Of a DNA stretch of 64,000 nt, positions 22,541 to 34,857 are shown piece after piece. Numbering within the stretch: the first letter of the stretch is position 1; the number at the start of each line of letters is the position of its first letter. The translations under genes were made by a program, and so were the position numbers. The DNA lies in the NCBI GenBank assembly GCA_028386065.3, contig JAKUCV010000176.1:144938-208937 (forward strand), given 5' to 3'. Under the pieces are notes generated by a model, which saw only the letters and a list, made by a program, of their open reading frames with translations, had not been told where the DNA came from and did not search any database. This stretch comes from Turnera subulata. Taxonomy: Eukaryota; Streptophyta; Magnoliopsida; Malpighiales; Passifloraceae.

Positions 22541-23560
22541 GCTTTTGAATCTCTTTCTTCTTTTTTTACCCTTAACATAATAGAAAATAAAATAAAAAAT
22601 TGTATAATATTTTTTAATTTACTATAATAACAAGAAGAACAAATTATTTTTAAAATTTACATGTTTTTAATTGTAAAAAATTAATTTTTAATAATATTTA
22701 CAGCAAATTAATTTTTACATTTCATGTTAAAAAATTTTCCCTGAAAAATACTTGTAAAACTAAATATATTTTTTAATAATGTATAGAAAAAATAATTTTC
22801 AGAATGTTTACGAAAAATGTTTTCCAGAAAAATAGTAGAAAAATTTAGAATATTATATAATAATGTTTTAAATAAGAACACTATTTTTTATTTTTTAATC
22901 TATATCCATTTAATTATTTTTAAATTTTATATTCCTTTTTTGTAATATGTACTACATTATATTTTACACATTAATAATAGTTGAATTATGTTTTTTTTTG
23001 TGTGTGCTTTTTTATTCTTTTATTTTTTTCAAAAAATTATATATATACAGGTCTTAGTTATTTTGTTGACTTAAATATATTAATATTCTTTTATAATTGT
23101 TTTTCTTAATCATTTTATTTATTTTTTTTAATTATTTCTTTTATTTTAATGCATCATCCTTACACTTTTTTTTAAATGTGTCTTTTAAAATTTAAAGAAA
23201 TAAAAATTTCAGTGGATGATAAAAATAAAAACGTAGCCTAATATATTGGTAGTAGCAATAATATAATTTGCTGCTATAGTATCTTTAAATTTCCAAAGTA
23301 AAGAAAAGGGCCACGAATTCAAAGCTTCATACAATACCATAGATAACATCCTAGAAAAAAAATATTTAAAATCTTAAAAGAGTTGTAGTTGTTATAAAAT
23401 ACGATTTTTTCAAACTAAAATATAAATAAAAGAGTTATACCATATCCTCAAACAAAAATAACTTCAACAAAATATCATAAGTGAAAAGTTACACTTGTTG
23501 AAAAATAACATCTTCCAAACAAAAATATATAGTAGATCACAATGTTCATGTGCTATAATT
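22541..23560. other. AT-rich non-coding
   Basis: About 1 kb of strongly AT-rich sequence with no ORF of interest, no repeat pair and no recognised element end. Confidence 0.6.
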
Positions 23561-23867
23561 TGTTGAAAATAATGTTTTGCTAACATCTCTTTATCTCATT
23601 CAGGTTTTGATAATGACAAGTCAACCTTGTATTAAGATGATCATTATTACGGAGCAAAAAGAAATAATCAAGAGCAAAGCCTTATGACATCAAGAGTTCA
23701 AGAATGGATGTGACAAGATCAAGCAAGAAGAAAAAGAAGAGTTAGGAACTCAATTTTGTACAAGGTTAAACATTCAATGTCTCTAAGTTATTGGCTCAAA
23801 CAAAATCACTTTTACTCAAGCATCAATTTGATTTTATTTTAATCATATTTATGTCTTCCGAGCCATG

Positions 23868-24406
23868 AACATCGATGTCCCAATTTTGAACATCGATGTC
23901 CTACCGTGAAACCAAGCTTTCGAGAAGGTTTCTAAGCTTTGAACATCGATGTCCAATATTGGAACATCGATGTCCTGCACTAAAATAATTTTTCCAAAAG
24001 TAGGCAGTAGTTTATAACATCGATGTCCAATTTCTGAACATCGATGTCCTCATGACCGTTATGCTTAAAAATTGCTTTGAAGAGTTTGAACATCGATATC
24101 CTATTTCATAACATCGATGTCCTATTGAATCTGGTTTTAAGATTGTTTTGGGAATGTCCAAAACATCGATGTTCAGCTATGGAACATCGATGTTATTTCG
24201 TCTCGGGTCTTGGACAATGTCTTGTGGAACATCGATGTCCTTCTGGCCAACATCGATGTTCTAGTGACCGTTAGCCCAATAATTCACATTCACTAGCCAG
24301 GACATCGATGTCCAGATTTGCAACATCGATATCCTTATGACCGTTGGGCCAGCAATGCATACTCAAAGGCTAGAACATCGATGTCCTGATTTGCAACATC
24401 GATGTT
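23868..24406 (+). promoter_or_regulatory. Palindrome array, 8 pairs of ACATCGATGT
   Basis: CpG centres lie at 23873, 23894, 23947, 23968, 24021, 24042, 24094, 24115, 24168, 24188, 24233, 24254, 24306, 24327, 24379 and 24400. Within pairs the step is 20-21 bp; pair-to-pair steps are 74, 74, 73, 74, 65, 73 and 73 bp. The outer consensus here is GAACATCGATGTCC, so only the inner 10 bp are shared with the other subfamilies. Spacers between pairs have diverged much more than the palindromes. Confidence 0.9.
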
Positions 24407-24503
24407 CAGCCGACATGAGCAGATATACTTTTCACCTTTCCATGATACTTTGTTTAAAGATGTTTTGAACTGATTTTCCAACAGTAATACGTGTTTTTAA
24501 CCT

Positions 24504-24512
24504 TATAAATAG
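24504..24512 (+). promoter_or_regulatory. TATA box of solo LTR
   Basis: TATAAATAG lies 98 bp after the last palindrome. The equivalent spacing in both LTRs of the element at 42765-50831 is 97 bp. Confidence 0.75.
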
Positions 24513-25209
24513 AGCATGTAGGTCTCTGTTTTATATGTATCGACTCTCTACAATTTCAGGCATTCATTGTTATACATACATGAGCCAATATCATTGAGAA
24601 TTGAGAGTTGCCTTATAGAGCTTACTTTGTGTACTCATACCTACTCTTGAAGAGAGTTTTTGCTTTGAGTGACTCAATTGTAATCACACACCTTGAGGGA
24701 GGATTATTTCCTTGTAGTGAATTCATAGGAAGAGGGTCTTCTTTCTGTGGGAAAAGTCTTGAAGTGTTGAATCTTCAAGCAGGAGTTGTAAACGGTTTGT
24801 TAAGTACCCGGAAGCTTAACGGTGATAGTGGAATCTTCGAGAGAGTCTCTCGGAGGACTAGATTAGCCACACGGGTTGTGTGTGTGTGAACCAGTATAAA
24901 TCGGTTTGCCTTTCTCTCCTTTTTAATTCCGCAATTATTATTGTTTAAAGTTTTAATTAGTTCTTAATCGCTAATTCACCCCCCCCCCCCTCTCTTAGCT
25001 TGTTTGAGCTTACATAATTGTGCAGTATCTAAAAAAAAATGAACATTAATTTTTTTTTTTACTGTTAAAATAAACAAACTGCAAAAAAGTAAAAAATACA
25101 ACAACATAACAGATTATGAATTTCTATTGTATTTATGTCAATCCCACAAACCAAATTTGCATTCTCCCACTCACCTGAAAAATAACACAGTGTATTATCC
25201 TTCTTTCAT

Positions 25210-26470
25210 TTTTTTTTTGACAGGTGCGACAATCATGCCCAGGATTTCTACAAAATACTGCATTTTTTAAGCTTCTTTAGCCTTTTAATTGCAGAAGGAT
25301 CTCTCTTTGTGGGGGAAACTTTCTTTTTCTTGGTTGTACTTGATGAAGAGAACCCTCATGGGGATGAATATTAGGCTCAAGAACTAGTATAGATGAAGCA
25401 TTTACAAAATGTAAAATTTGCCCAGCAAGATGAAGCATTTACAAAATATAAAATTTGCCTATCAACATGCGCTTTCTGACTCATTGGTACTTGATGATAC
25501 TTGGCTTCCAATCCCTACACAAGTTCAGCAAACAATCCACCCTGAACATTTCTATCACTATCAATTCCAACAATAGATCTATTATCAATTTTTCATTGTG
25601 GGGGGACATCATCAAGTTTCAATACTTCATTATTCATCATCTTGATTCTGTGTGCACAAGGAAGCTCTATTGTCATTGTAAAATGGCATTTGCATTTAAG
25701 TTGAATAGAGTCCGCCAAAGCGATTTGATATTGCTTGAAAATTTCCTCCAAAGCGTATGTAGACACACAAGTGAGAAATTTTTAAAAAAGGAAATACAAA
25801 ATTTGTGTGGAACACGAATCCTCTCGCTAGAAAGTCTTGCTTTAAGGTCTTGAACTTGGTTTTCAATGGCATGACAAATTCTTTCCTTCACCTTGCGAAA
25901 ATCACCATTTGAAACTTGAAGATATTTTTTAGATTTGCATGTGAACCTTCCGCCCCTGAAGAGTCTCGATTACCAAAACGCGCGTAATTCTATGTCTATA
26001 CATTGACAAAATACTCCTTGAATGGAAGCCAAGTCTTTTGAATGCAACTCAGAACTGTTGCACACTTTTCATATTTCCTTTGAAAAATTTTCAAAGCTTC
26101 ATCAAATGATGCTTTAGTAGGAGAATTTATCACACCTGTCCAATCAGATAAAAAATTACCCCATTCATTCCCACTTTCAAAATGACGGTTTGAAATTTGC
26201 CATTATATTTTTTTTCAATATGCCACACATAATAAATATGTGGTTTTGGGGAAGACTATTTTTATGGCATCAAAGCAAGTTCTCTATCAAACGTAATAAC
26301 CAAAGGCTATTTATATGAGCCTAGTATCTCACTAAAATTTGATAATGCCCACACATAATCCTTCTCTTCTTCCTTTTGCACAAAAACAATGCATGAGAAA
26401 AGTGAGGTGTTAAAGCTTGACACTCAAACAATATCCAACAATGGCATCTTAAATGTATTGGTCTTGTAGG
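25210..26470 (-). pseudogene. MULE transposase relic
   Basis: On the minus strand, scattered over two or three frames, the sequence follows a Mutator-like transposase of the plant MULE/OTU-associated type. It opens with FVQKEEEKDYVWALSNF (about 26330-26400), then VITFDRELAL, then a WHIEK block, a region like SRxEGSHAxLK at about 25945-25970, then KYLQVSNGDFRKVKERI, AIENQVQDLKARL, and finally the C-terminal STTKK...TKRDPSAI block near 25310-25350. The only continuous piece is 25673-25891. Several stops and frameshifts, and a foreign sequence at the 5' side, show it is dead. Active enzymes cut at long TIRs; none were located here. Confidence 0.7.
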
Positions 26471-26472
26471 TA

Positions 26473-26790
26473 CAGTCACTACAAATTTCCACCTCCATTT
26501 GCCACAACCAAAATCCGAAGCAAAGCTGTGGCTACAAGCATTTTGCCACAGCTCTGACACAGGATTGCGACAGACAACTTCTGTAGAAAAAAAAATACCC
26601 GTAGCAAACACATTTTTTGTGGCCCTTCCGTGGCTAATTGACTGAGACGGATTTGCCACGAAAAAATACTGAGACAAATCCGTCTAAAAAAAGAAAGCAG
26701 GACCCACTCAAATCTGACAAAAACTTCTGACACCATTCTCTCTCCGCGAAGCAAATCCGAAGAATTGCCGTGGCAAGTCTTTTCACTATA
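26473..26790. mobile_element. Possible CACTA transposon end
   Basis: It starts CACTACAAATTTCC, close to the CACTACAAnAAA ends of CACTA elements. Subterminal words such as GTGGC/GCCAC and CCGTGGC recur in both orientations. It interrupts the MULE relic. No matching second end or 3-bp TSD was found, so this is tentative. Confidence 0.35.
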
Positions 26791-27619
26791 AAATTAAAAA
26801 GGAAAACTTAGCTGATATCAATATTTTGTCAAATCCAAAATATTAATTAATAATATGAATAATATTTAATAATACAATAAATTGTCAATGTTTAATATTG
26901 TGGTGAATCCGAATATATTTTATACACAGGTACGATAATACGAAATATGGAAGTAAAAAAAATACTTTTTATTGAAATGAACACATTGAAATTACAGTGT
27001 ATAAATTAAATGATAAAACTTTACATACGATTCTATCTCCTAAAAAAATTTCTACAAGAATGCAGGGACACTTGGAATTGAAGACGCCAGCAAGACTTGA
27101 AGAATTAAGCACAAGAAAATACCAACCTGAAAAATCAAAAATAACAAATAAAAAAATCCTTAAAGCAAAAAATCAAGCCCTGAAATCACAAGATGAATTG
27201 CATAAAGCACTTATTTGTTTGGGAACCAAACAAAACAGAAATTAAGGGTAAAAATAACAGAACAAAAATAGGTACCATCCCATTTAAACTGAAACTCAGC
27301 CCATTCGTTCGTAGTGCTCTTCTTTCCCATAACTGCTCGAAGCTTGAATTATATTATGAAAAACATTTATCAGATAATAAACATGTACACCCAAAAGAAA
27401 AAAAAACAAAAAAAGGAACCTTCTTCAGTGAAAAAAGTTTGGTGCCAAGCCTGACTTTTCCTGAGATTGAACCCAGTCACTCTCTCTTTCCTCTTCTTTT
27501 TTTGGGTTTCAACACTGAACTGAGGAACTTCTGCTTTCTCGGCGTGAAGAATATCCTTCTCAAATTTCTCTTCCTTACTCCTCGTCACATTCCTTGCCAG
27601 CAAAAAGCCAACAACGTGT
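26791..27619. other. Non-coding, nothing recognised
   Basis: A/T-rich sequence with ORFs of low complexity (K/N-rich). The longer plus-strand ORF at 27193-27756 runs into the LTR that begins at 27620 and is not a gene. Confidence 0.5.
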
Positions 27620-27842
27620 TGTTGAAACAACAAGAACAAAGAAGAATGAAGTTTAGAAATTTTCTGATAATCTTATTAGCCCACAAGGCAATCCTTTTAT
27701 ACACAATTTCCTATAACTATAAAAGGAAGGTAACAATTTACACTAATTACAATTGATTTCGATTTGGCATTGATGCCACACTAATCTCTCCCAAACACAC
27801 TAACATCTGCTAATCACACTAATCATTCTCAATCACACTAAT
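27620..27842 (-). repeat. 3' LTR of copia element, outer part
   Basis: Matches 39218-39460, including GAAGAATGAAGTTTAG and repeated AATCACACTAAT words. The remaining 35 bp of this LTR lie at 34812-34846, beyond the nested gypsy element. Confidence 0.85.
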
Positions 27843-30800
27843 TGTAACGCCCCGGATTTTCGGTATTTAATTTCTATGGGTTTTCGGAAATTTTTTAAAT
27901 TTTTATTTTCAATTTTACCCTCGAAGAATCTTCGAATCTTTTTTGGGTCAAGCAAATTAAATTTGTTTTCCTTAGAAACGTTAATTTTAATTTAAGAATT
28001 AATCCTTAGTTAGATGTCTTCAGAACGAATGGAGTTCCGGGGGAAACAAATGGTGTATAGTAGTTTTTATTAAAACTACGTAGTTTTGGATTTAAAAAAA
28101 TAATAAAATAATAAAATAAACCTAACCCTAAAGCCTAAACGCGTTGACCAGGGAGAGTTGACAGCGCCTTAGACCAAAACGATGTCGTTTTGGTCAAGGC
28201 CGGCCAACCCTAACCCTTTTCTCTTTTCTTTTCTCTTCTCTTTCTCTTCATTCTTCTCTTTTCTCTTCCTCGCCGCCCCCACGATTTTTGTTCCCTCTCT
28301 CCCATGATTTGCCTCTCCCACTCTCGGTTTCTCCTCAACGGTTACCTATACCGTTTCCCACAAATCTCCTCCCTGCTTCTATTCCTTCTTTTACTTTTTC
28401 TTTCTCTTTATTTTCTTCTCTTCCCCAACCTGACACTTTATCGCCGCCACCGTCTCCACCGTCTTTGTTCTTCCCTCCCTCTTCAAATCGCGGACACCTC
28501 GGTCACGCGTCATTGCTGCAACGAGGATGGAGGAGGCGCCGCAAGTCTGTCACCCGCGTGAGGGCTGGTTCGCGACGGGGTTGTTGTCACTGCCGCCGTG
28601 AACGGTGACGAGTTCTGCGTTGTGCTCTTGTGTTGTGGACGGCGGTCGGGTCTATGGTGACCGGTAGTGGTGAGCTCGTGGTGGATGGCAGCGGGGTTTG
28701 TGCGTGTATGACGGGTAAATGCCGCTCCTCTGTTCTCTTCCCTTTTTTTTTTGTTCGTTGTGCTGATGAGGGTGTGGTTCTGTTGTGTTTCCGGCGACAT
28801 GTGTGGCAGGGTTCGGCTGGTGGTTTCTGTATGTCGTGTTTGCGGGCGGTGGATGATGATTCGGTGGTGATGGATGCTGGTGGTTGAGTTGCCCCGGAGC
28901 AGGGTGGTAGCTGCAGGATTTGGGTGGCTGTTGCATGATGGTTCACAGCAGAGGGAGGCCGGGTTTGGTGTTGGTTTTTAGTGGCCCAACGGCCAGTGGT
29001 GCGGTTTATTTCTGGGTAAGGATTCGACCACCTTCTTCTTTCTTCCTTTCAATTGCGTGATCGATAGTGCTTTATATTGTTGAATTGGAGTTTTTGGGCA
29101 GTGGATTAGCAAGCTCAGTGGACACGGACTGAGACCTTTGTGCTCGGATACGTACCGGATTGTGAGGAATCGATTTCCGGTGGAGACAGATTCGTTGAAG
29201 TTTTTGTTGGCTTCGTTGTCGTTTTTCCGGCGAAGTTGACTGGAATCCGACGAGCTTGGGAATTTTCTGGTGAAGCTCGGACATGGTAGAATTCTTTACC
29301 GGAATTACACGGTAATTCTCAGTGTGACGTGTGCTCTGTTTTTGTACATGTACTGTAAATGCATGTAGTTTGTGTATTAAAATAAAAATAGACTTAGTGG
29401 AAACCGAGTGTGACACGTTGAGAGACGCGTGGCCGGAATTTCATCCGACGCGATGGAACCTTTAGGCCGAGAGGACAATGCTCGGGTTTTATGAGTTAGT
29501 TTGAGTATTATGAGGGGCCGGGCTCGGGCCCAATAAATGTTACATTACGTATATATGGGTGTGTTAGGCCCAATGTCTATTATTAATACGGGCTTTAGGC
29601 CCAATAAAGAGTAAATAATTTAAAAGGGGCTTTAGACCCAAAGGTTTTTATTGACACGGGCTTTAGGCCAATCAATTATAATATGGATTTAAGTTACATA
29701 GACCCTGGTCTTTTAGTAATGGGCTTAGGGATGCAGGTTAAACTCGGTATTATATCATTAGCATGCATTTAATTTGTTTGTTAAGAATAAACATCTTATA
29801 TGATGTGTATGTTCGTAGGATGTTATGAACATAGGAATATTGAGGCGGAACGAGGCTTCGGCTTTCGAGACAATTTATATGGCCCAGGTAAGGACATATA
29901 AACCTTTGTATGCGTACTGCCTACAATACTTGGTTATTTGTTATGGTTCATTAAGTGATAATATTTGTTTGGCATTTAAAGCTGCATGCGTGTATGCCTG
30001 TTGTGTTGATGTTGTTGTTGCACGGGGTATCATGATGATGATATCTTTGTTCTTGAGTGCCTGATTAAGTGAACTGTGAGCCTATGTGATATGGTATGCC
30101 AGTTGAGCATGATTTGTTGTTATGATTAAGAAATGATTATATGACATTGTGGTTCGTGTGGTGAGTTGAGGACTGGAGACCCGTATTTGAGAATAAGATA
30201 TTAAATCCACACAACCCTATTTGATCATAACGTATGGCACAAATCTTTAACGAACTATAATAATTCTACTATGGGGCTGTTGACTGGTTGGTTCGAGCGG
30301 GAAGTGATACCCCTCGGGATTTCATGCGGGATAGCATGGTATAAGCGGTTTAGCATATGGGTCTGTGATGACCAGTTCTACCTCCCTCTTTCTATCTTCC
30401 CCTTTCTACCTCCCCCTTTCTCTCTATCTCTCTCTCTCTCTATGATTGTATTTGGGCTTATGCCTTGGTTATATTGGGCTTACGCCCTGGTTGTTTCATG
30501 AGACGGGACTGAGCTCGAAGCACACAGTAGGGGGGCCCTAATAAAATATTAAATCCTAATAAACTATTCAACCTTGATAACAGTAAAGCATAACGATAAT
30601 AAGATGATAAAATTCAAGTGATGATTTGAAGTCTGTTGTTGACTTGTGATTTGCATTGTGACTTGTTGGTGCACTATCATTGCTACTGCCTGATGCTGGT
30701 ATTTGTGGTTGATTTGTATTAGTATACTTTGGTTTATTTGTTTGCGGTGAGACAGTGGTTGGTCTCACCCCCTCACAGTCTTTCTCAAGTTAACTGCTCA

Positions 30801-31045
30801 TTGAGCAGTGGTGCATATCAGTAGGTGGCGGTGTTATCCTCTCCTCGGGTCGGATCCATAGAGTACATTGTATACATGTTATTGTATGTGTTTGTCTTCC
30901 GCTGCATACTTGTTTATTATATAATTTGTTGTATAGTTGTACATTGATCATGTTGATTTTATCGTATCCCGGGTTAGAAGGGCAATCTAGAGATTTCACT
31001 TCTCATAATTATTTTAATTGTCTATTTTGGGATACGGGCGTTTCA
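27843..31045 (+). repeat. 5' LTR of gypsy derivative (3.2 kb)
   Basis: 3203 bp. It includes a pyrimidine-rich block (28215-28480), a GC-rich block (28480-28900), four GGGCTTTAGGCCCAATAA-like words (about 29510-29670) and a (CT)n run at 30419-30440. ORFs over the pyrimidine and GC-rich blocks show only compositional sequence. Confidence 0.85.
28172..28195. repeat. Near-perfect palindrome with 11-bp arms
   Basis: Arms GACCAAAACGA and TCGTTTTGGTC around a TG centre. It belongs to the AAAACGnnGTCGTTTT class of palindromes seen in plant LTRs. A weaker ACGACGTCGT lies at about 40032. Confidence 0.85.
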
Positions 31046-32373
31046 GTTGGTAGCGGAGCCAGGTTATAGATCCTTGTGGAAGTGTGATATGTTTTGTAAT
31101 CATATGTACATAGGTCTGCTCTTTTTTTTTGTTTGTTAGTCGTTTGTTGCATGGTCATATGCATTCATGTAGTGAGTCATACTATGGATCCGGTGGAGGA
31201 CACGCACCTGCTGAGGGTCGGAGTGACCCGGTATTGTCGTTGAAATGACATGCTTGCCTTTACAGCTTAGGCTGTAACAAAGTTTGTTTTGTGGAATATC
31301 CACTATTTTGCCGGAGTCGGTGTAGATTTTTGACTGTTTGCCTGTGTTTCTTGTCTGTGTGGAACTGGCCGATACAAGTAAGAACCATCGATTTCCTTAT
31401 AGATGTTATATCTGATAAGTAATGATCTAATGTGATTCTTATAGATATGATTCTTGTGATCTTGGTGATCATGTTATTTATGGTCTGATTGGTTGAGCTC
31501 GTGGATTTGGATTTACATGTGAAATGATTATATGGATTTAATCTTGTTCGAGTTGATAACTTCTCGAATTGATTTGAGGTTGATCTAATGGTATTTTTGG
31601 GGAGATGTCTTTCAATGATACCTGAGGTTTTTATCTTGGTTGAGATTTGAGGTATTGATGGTGTTTGCGATTAAAAAATTTTAATCATGAATTCCTGTTG
31701 AAGTTAATGCTTATATGCGGGTTGGGGATACCGATAGTGTGTTCATATTGAGGTTTGACTTTTAAGGGTGATGTAATTGGAGGTTTTGAGTATACTACTC
31801 TTATGGGGGTGTAGGTTCTCTCATCTCTAGTGGATATTGATATTGTTTGGGTCATAAGGCTTGATTCGTGAGCTTGTCTTGGGCGATGTGAGTTAAATGT
31901 CTGGAGTATCATAGGGTAAGCGTTAGAATGAACTTGTAATATTTGGGTTCTTTACCAAAAGCATTGTGATGATCGTGGTAATTATGGTTTGAGTGATAGA
32001 TTCTTGAGTATGAGTTATGAAAGGATGTTTGGGTCTTGAGGAATCCAAGTTACAGAAGTGTAATTATGATGTTACGGTAATGATTGGGTTCTAGTGCCTA
32101 AAGTATGATCCGAGATTTATATAATTTTGGCTAAAAATTGGTGTCGGAAAAGTAAATGCTTTGAGTTTTTGAACATGAGATTGATTATGGTGTATTGGTT
32201 TTGAGGCATTCACTATGGGAGTGATGATCTTGTTACTTAGGTAACAATTTTCGTTCGGTTGTTTCAGGATATGCTTAATGGATTAAAAGATTGGATATAT
32301 TTGGTTCATTGATGATAAACGAAATGGTTTACTGGTTCGGGTAGTATCAATGTTGATGACGTTTGGATAAGAC
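31046..32373 (+). pseudogene. Internal remnant of gypsy derivative
   Basis: The PBS TGGTAGCGGAGCC is at 31048-31060. A start codon near 31183 (ATGGATCCGGTGGAGG) resembles the gag start of the chromovirus at 10539 (MDPV). After about 20 codons no gag similarity is visible. The rest, to 32373, is G/T-rich without long ORFs. Nothing of protease, RT or integrase was found. This is either a severe deletion or a non-autonomous derivative that carries no enzymes. Confidence 0.6.
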
Positions 32374-32805
32374 TCTTGGGTTATTTGTTTGGCATTTAAA
32401 GCTGTATGCGTGTATGCCTGCTGTTTTGATGTTGTTGTTGCACGGTGTATCATGATGATGATATCTTTGTTCTTGAGTGCCTGATTATGTGAACTGTGAG
32501 CCTATGTGATACGGTATGCCAGTTGAGCATGATATGTTGTTATGATTAAGAAATGATTATATGACTTTGTGGTTCGTGCAGTGACTTGAGGGCTGGAGAC
32601 ACGTATTTGAGAATAAGATATTAAATCCACACAACCGTGTTTGATCATAACGTATGGCACAACTCTTTAAGCATAATTGAGATTAACGAACTATAATAAT
32701 TCTACTGTGGGGCTGTTGACCGGTTGGTTTGAGCGGGAAGTGATACCCCTCGGGATTTCATGCGGGATAGCATGGTATATGCGGTTTAGCATATGGATTT
32801 GTGAT

Positions 32806-34127
32806 TGATAGCACAATAGACTTAAGCTAGAGGGGGGGTGAATAGCTTATGACCGAAAATTAAAAACTTTGCAGGAGATGAAGTGCGGAATTGAAAAATA
32901 GAAGGACACAAAAGATTTTTATACTGGTTCACACACAACTAATTTGTGGCTAATCCAGTCCTTCAAGGTACACTTGAAGAGTTCACTATCTACCGTTAAG
33001 CTTCCGGGTGCTTAACAAACCGTTTANNNNNNNNNNNNNNNNNNNNNNNNNNNNNNNNNNNNNNNNNNNNNNNNNNNNNNNNNNNNNNNNNNNNNNNNNN
33101 NNNNNNNNNNNNNNNNNNNNNNNNNNNNNNNNNNNNNNNNNNNNNNNNNNNNNNNNNNNNNNNNNNNNNNNNNNNNNNNNNNNNNNNNNNNNNNNNNNNN
33201 NNNNNNNNNNNNNNNNNNNNNNNNNNNNNNNNNNNNNNNNNNNNNNNNNNNNNNNNNNNNNNNNNNNNNNNNNNNNNNNNNNNNNNNNNNNNNNNNNNNN
33301 NNNNNNNNNNNNNNNNNNNNNNNNNNNNNNNNNNNNNNNNNNNNNNNNNNNNNNNNNNNNNNNNNNNNNNNNNNNNNNNNNNNNNNNNNNNNNNNNNNNN
33401 NNNNNNNNNNNNNNNNNNNNNNNNNNNNNNNNNNNNNNNNNNNNNNNNNNNNNNNNNNNNNNNNNNNNNNNNNNNNNNNNNNNNNNNNNNNNNNNNNNNN
33501 NNNNNNNNNNNNNNNNNNNNNNNNNNNNNNNNNNNNNNNNNNNNNNNNNNNNNNNNNNNNNNNNNNNNNNNNNNNNNNNNNNNNNNNNNNNNNNNNNNNN
33601 NNNNNNNNNNNNNNNNNNNNNNNNNNNNNNNNNNNNNNNNNNNNNNNNNNNNNNNNNNNNNNNNNNNNNNNNNNNNNNNNNNNNNNNNNNNNNNNNNNNN
33701 NNNNNNNNNNNNNNNNNNNNNNNNNNNNNNNNNNNNNNNNNNNNNNNNNNNNNNNNNNNNNNNNNNNNNNNNNNNNNNNNNNNNNNNNNNNNNNNNNNNN
33801 NNNNNNNNNNNNNNNNNNNNNNNNNNNNNNNNNNNNNNNNNNNNNNNNNNNNNNNNNNNNNNNNNNNNNNNNNNNNNNNNNNNNNNNNNNNNNNNNNNNN
33901 NNNNNNNNNNNNNNNNNNNNNNNNNNNNNNACCTTGTACAAATGGGTCCTAACTTCTCTTGCTCTTCTTTGCACTTCAACTCTTGATCATATCTTCACTT
34001 GAATTCTTGATCACTTTGGTTGAGTACTTGTTTGCTTGATTTCTTTTTGCTTCATCTTGGTTATGATCTTGGTTTGTCATTTATCAAAACCTGTAATAAG
34101 TGAACCATGAAGACATAGGTTCTAACA
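32806..34127 (-). mobile_element. Solo LTR, SIRE-like ACATCGATGT family (with N gap)
   Basis: Plus-strand text runs from TGATAGCACAATAG to GGTTCTAACA with a perfect TSD GTGAT (32801-32805, 34128-34132). Comparison with the left gypsy LTR at about 30366 shows the empty site. The minus-strand start (TGTTAGAACC...GGTTTTGATAAATGACAA) and the hairpin words GTTAAGC/GCTTAAC relate it to the LTRs at 42765 and 58886. The region that should hold the palindromes is unsequenced. Confidence 0.88.
33027..33930. other. Assembly gap (904 N)
   Basis: The run of N begins just after CTTAACAAACCGTTTA and ends just before ACCTTGTACAAA. The same two landmarks bracket the second gap and, in the intact LTR 58886-60720, bracket the palindrome array. 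Confidence 0.99.
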
Positions 34128-34846
34128 GTGATGACCGGTTCTACCTCCCTCTTTCTATCCTCCCCTTTCTACCTCCCTCTTTCTCTCTGTCTCTCTCTCT
34201 CTCTCAGTGATTGTATTTGGGCTTATGCCCTGGTTATATTGAGCTTATGCCATAGTTGTCTCATGAGACTGGACCGAGCTCGACGCACACAGTATTGGGC
34301 CCCAATAAAATATTAAATCCTAATAAATTATTCAACCTTGATAACAATAAAGCACAACGATAATATGATGATAAAAGTCAAGTGATTTGAAATCTGTTGT
34401 TGACTTGTGATATGCATTGTGACTAGTTTGTGCACTATGATTGCCACTTTCTGATGCTGGTATTTGTGGTTGATTTGTATTAGTATACTTTGGTTTATTT
34501 GTTTGCGGTGAGACAGTGGTTGGTCTCACCCCCTCACAGTCTTTTTCAGGTTAACTGCTTATTGAGCAGTGGTGCATATCAGCAGGTGGCAGCGTTATTT
34601 TCTCCTCGGGTCGGATCCATAGAGTACATTGTATACATCTTATTGTATGTTTTTGTCTTCCGCTGCATACTCGTTAATTATATAATTTGTTGTATAATTG
34701 TACAATGATAATGCTGATTTTATCGTATCCCGGGTTAGAAGGGCAATCTGGACACTTCACTTCTCATAATTATTTTAATTGTCTATGTTGGGATACGGGT
34801 GTTTCACTAATTACTCATTTAATCACACTAATTACTCGTGCTGACA

Positions 34847-34857
34847 CCCCCCCTTCA
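34847..34857 (-). promoter_or_regulatory. Polypurine tract of minus copia element
   Basis: The minus strand reads TGAAGGGGGGG immediately before the 3' LTR (TGTCAGCACG). Confidence 0.75.

Larger units (their letters stand above)
23561..25014 (+). mobile_element. Solo LTR, SIRE-like family, ACATCGATGT subtype
   Basis: 1454 bp from TGTTGAAAATAATG to GAGCTTACA with a perfect TSD TAATT (23556-23560, 25015-25019). It shares with the LTRs at 42765 and 49402 the GGTTTTGATAATGACAA motif near the start, the palindrome array, a TATA box, the hairpin chain and a C-rich run (about 24978) near the end. No internal region is attached, so it arose by LTR-LTR recombination or is a single LTR. Confidence 0.9.
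27843..34806 (+). mobile_element. Ty3/gypsy deletion derivative, plus strand
   Basis: A complete left LTR (27843-31045), a short internal piece (31046-32373) and a right LTR lacking its first ~2.1 kb (32374-34806, with a solo LTR inside). A perfect TSD CTAAT lies at 27838-27842 and 34807-34811. LTR ends are TGTAACGCCCCGG and GGGCGTTTCA, close to those of the chromovirus at 3761-13440. The internal region begins with the same PBS variant and an ATGGATCCGGT gag start like that element, but no pol is left. The right-LTR breakpoint near 32374 sits at a short CTTGG match, so illegitimate recombination is likely. Confidence 0.85.
32374..34806 (+). repeat. 3' LTR of gypsy derivative, 5'-truncated
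   Basis: Aligns with about 29930-31045 of the left LTR once the solo LTR (32806-34127) is removed. A 31-bp deletion between two ATTTG words is visible at its start. Confidence 0.85.

Noticed and set aside
27450..27480. tRNA-like B box (GGTTCAATCTC on the minus strand) as a SINE promoter
   Set aside because: The B-box match is incomplete and no A box, tRNA-like head or TSD was found.
27193..27756. 187-codon plus-strand ORF
   Set aside because: It crosses the boundary of the copia LTR at 27620 and has a low-complexity K/N-rich translation.
28288..28961. Serine/proline and leucine-rich ORFs in the gypsy LTR (27843-31045)
   Set aside because: They lie over a pyrimidine-rich and GC-rich block of an LTR. 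No domain, and overlapping frames on both strands are equally open.
33008..33979. Long ORFs across the N runs (also at 55451-56653)
   Set aside because: They exist only because N codons contain no stops.
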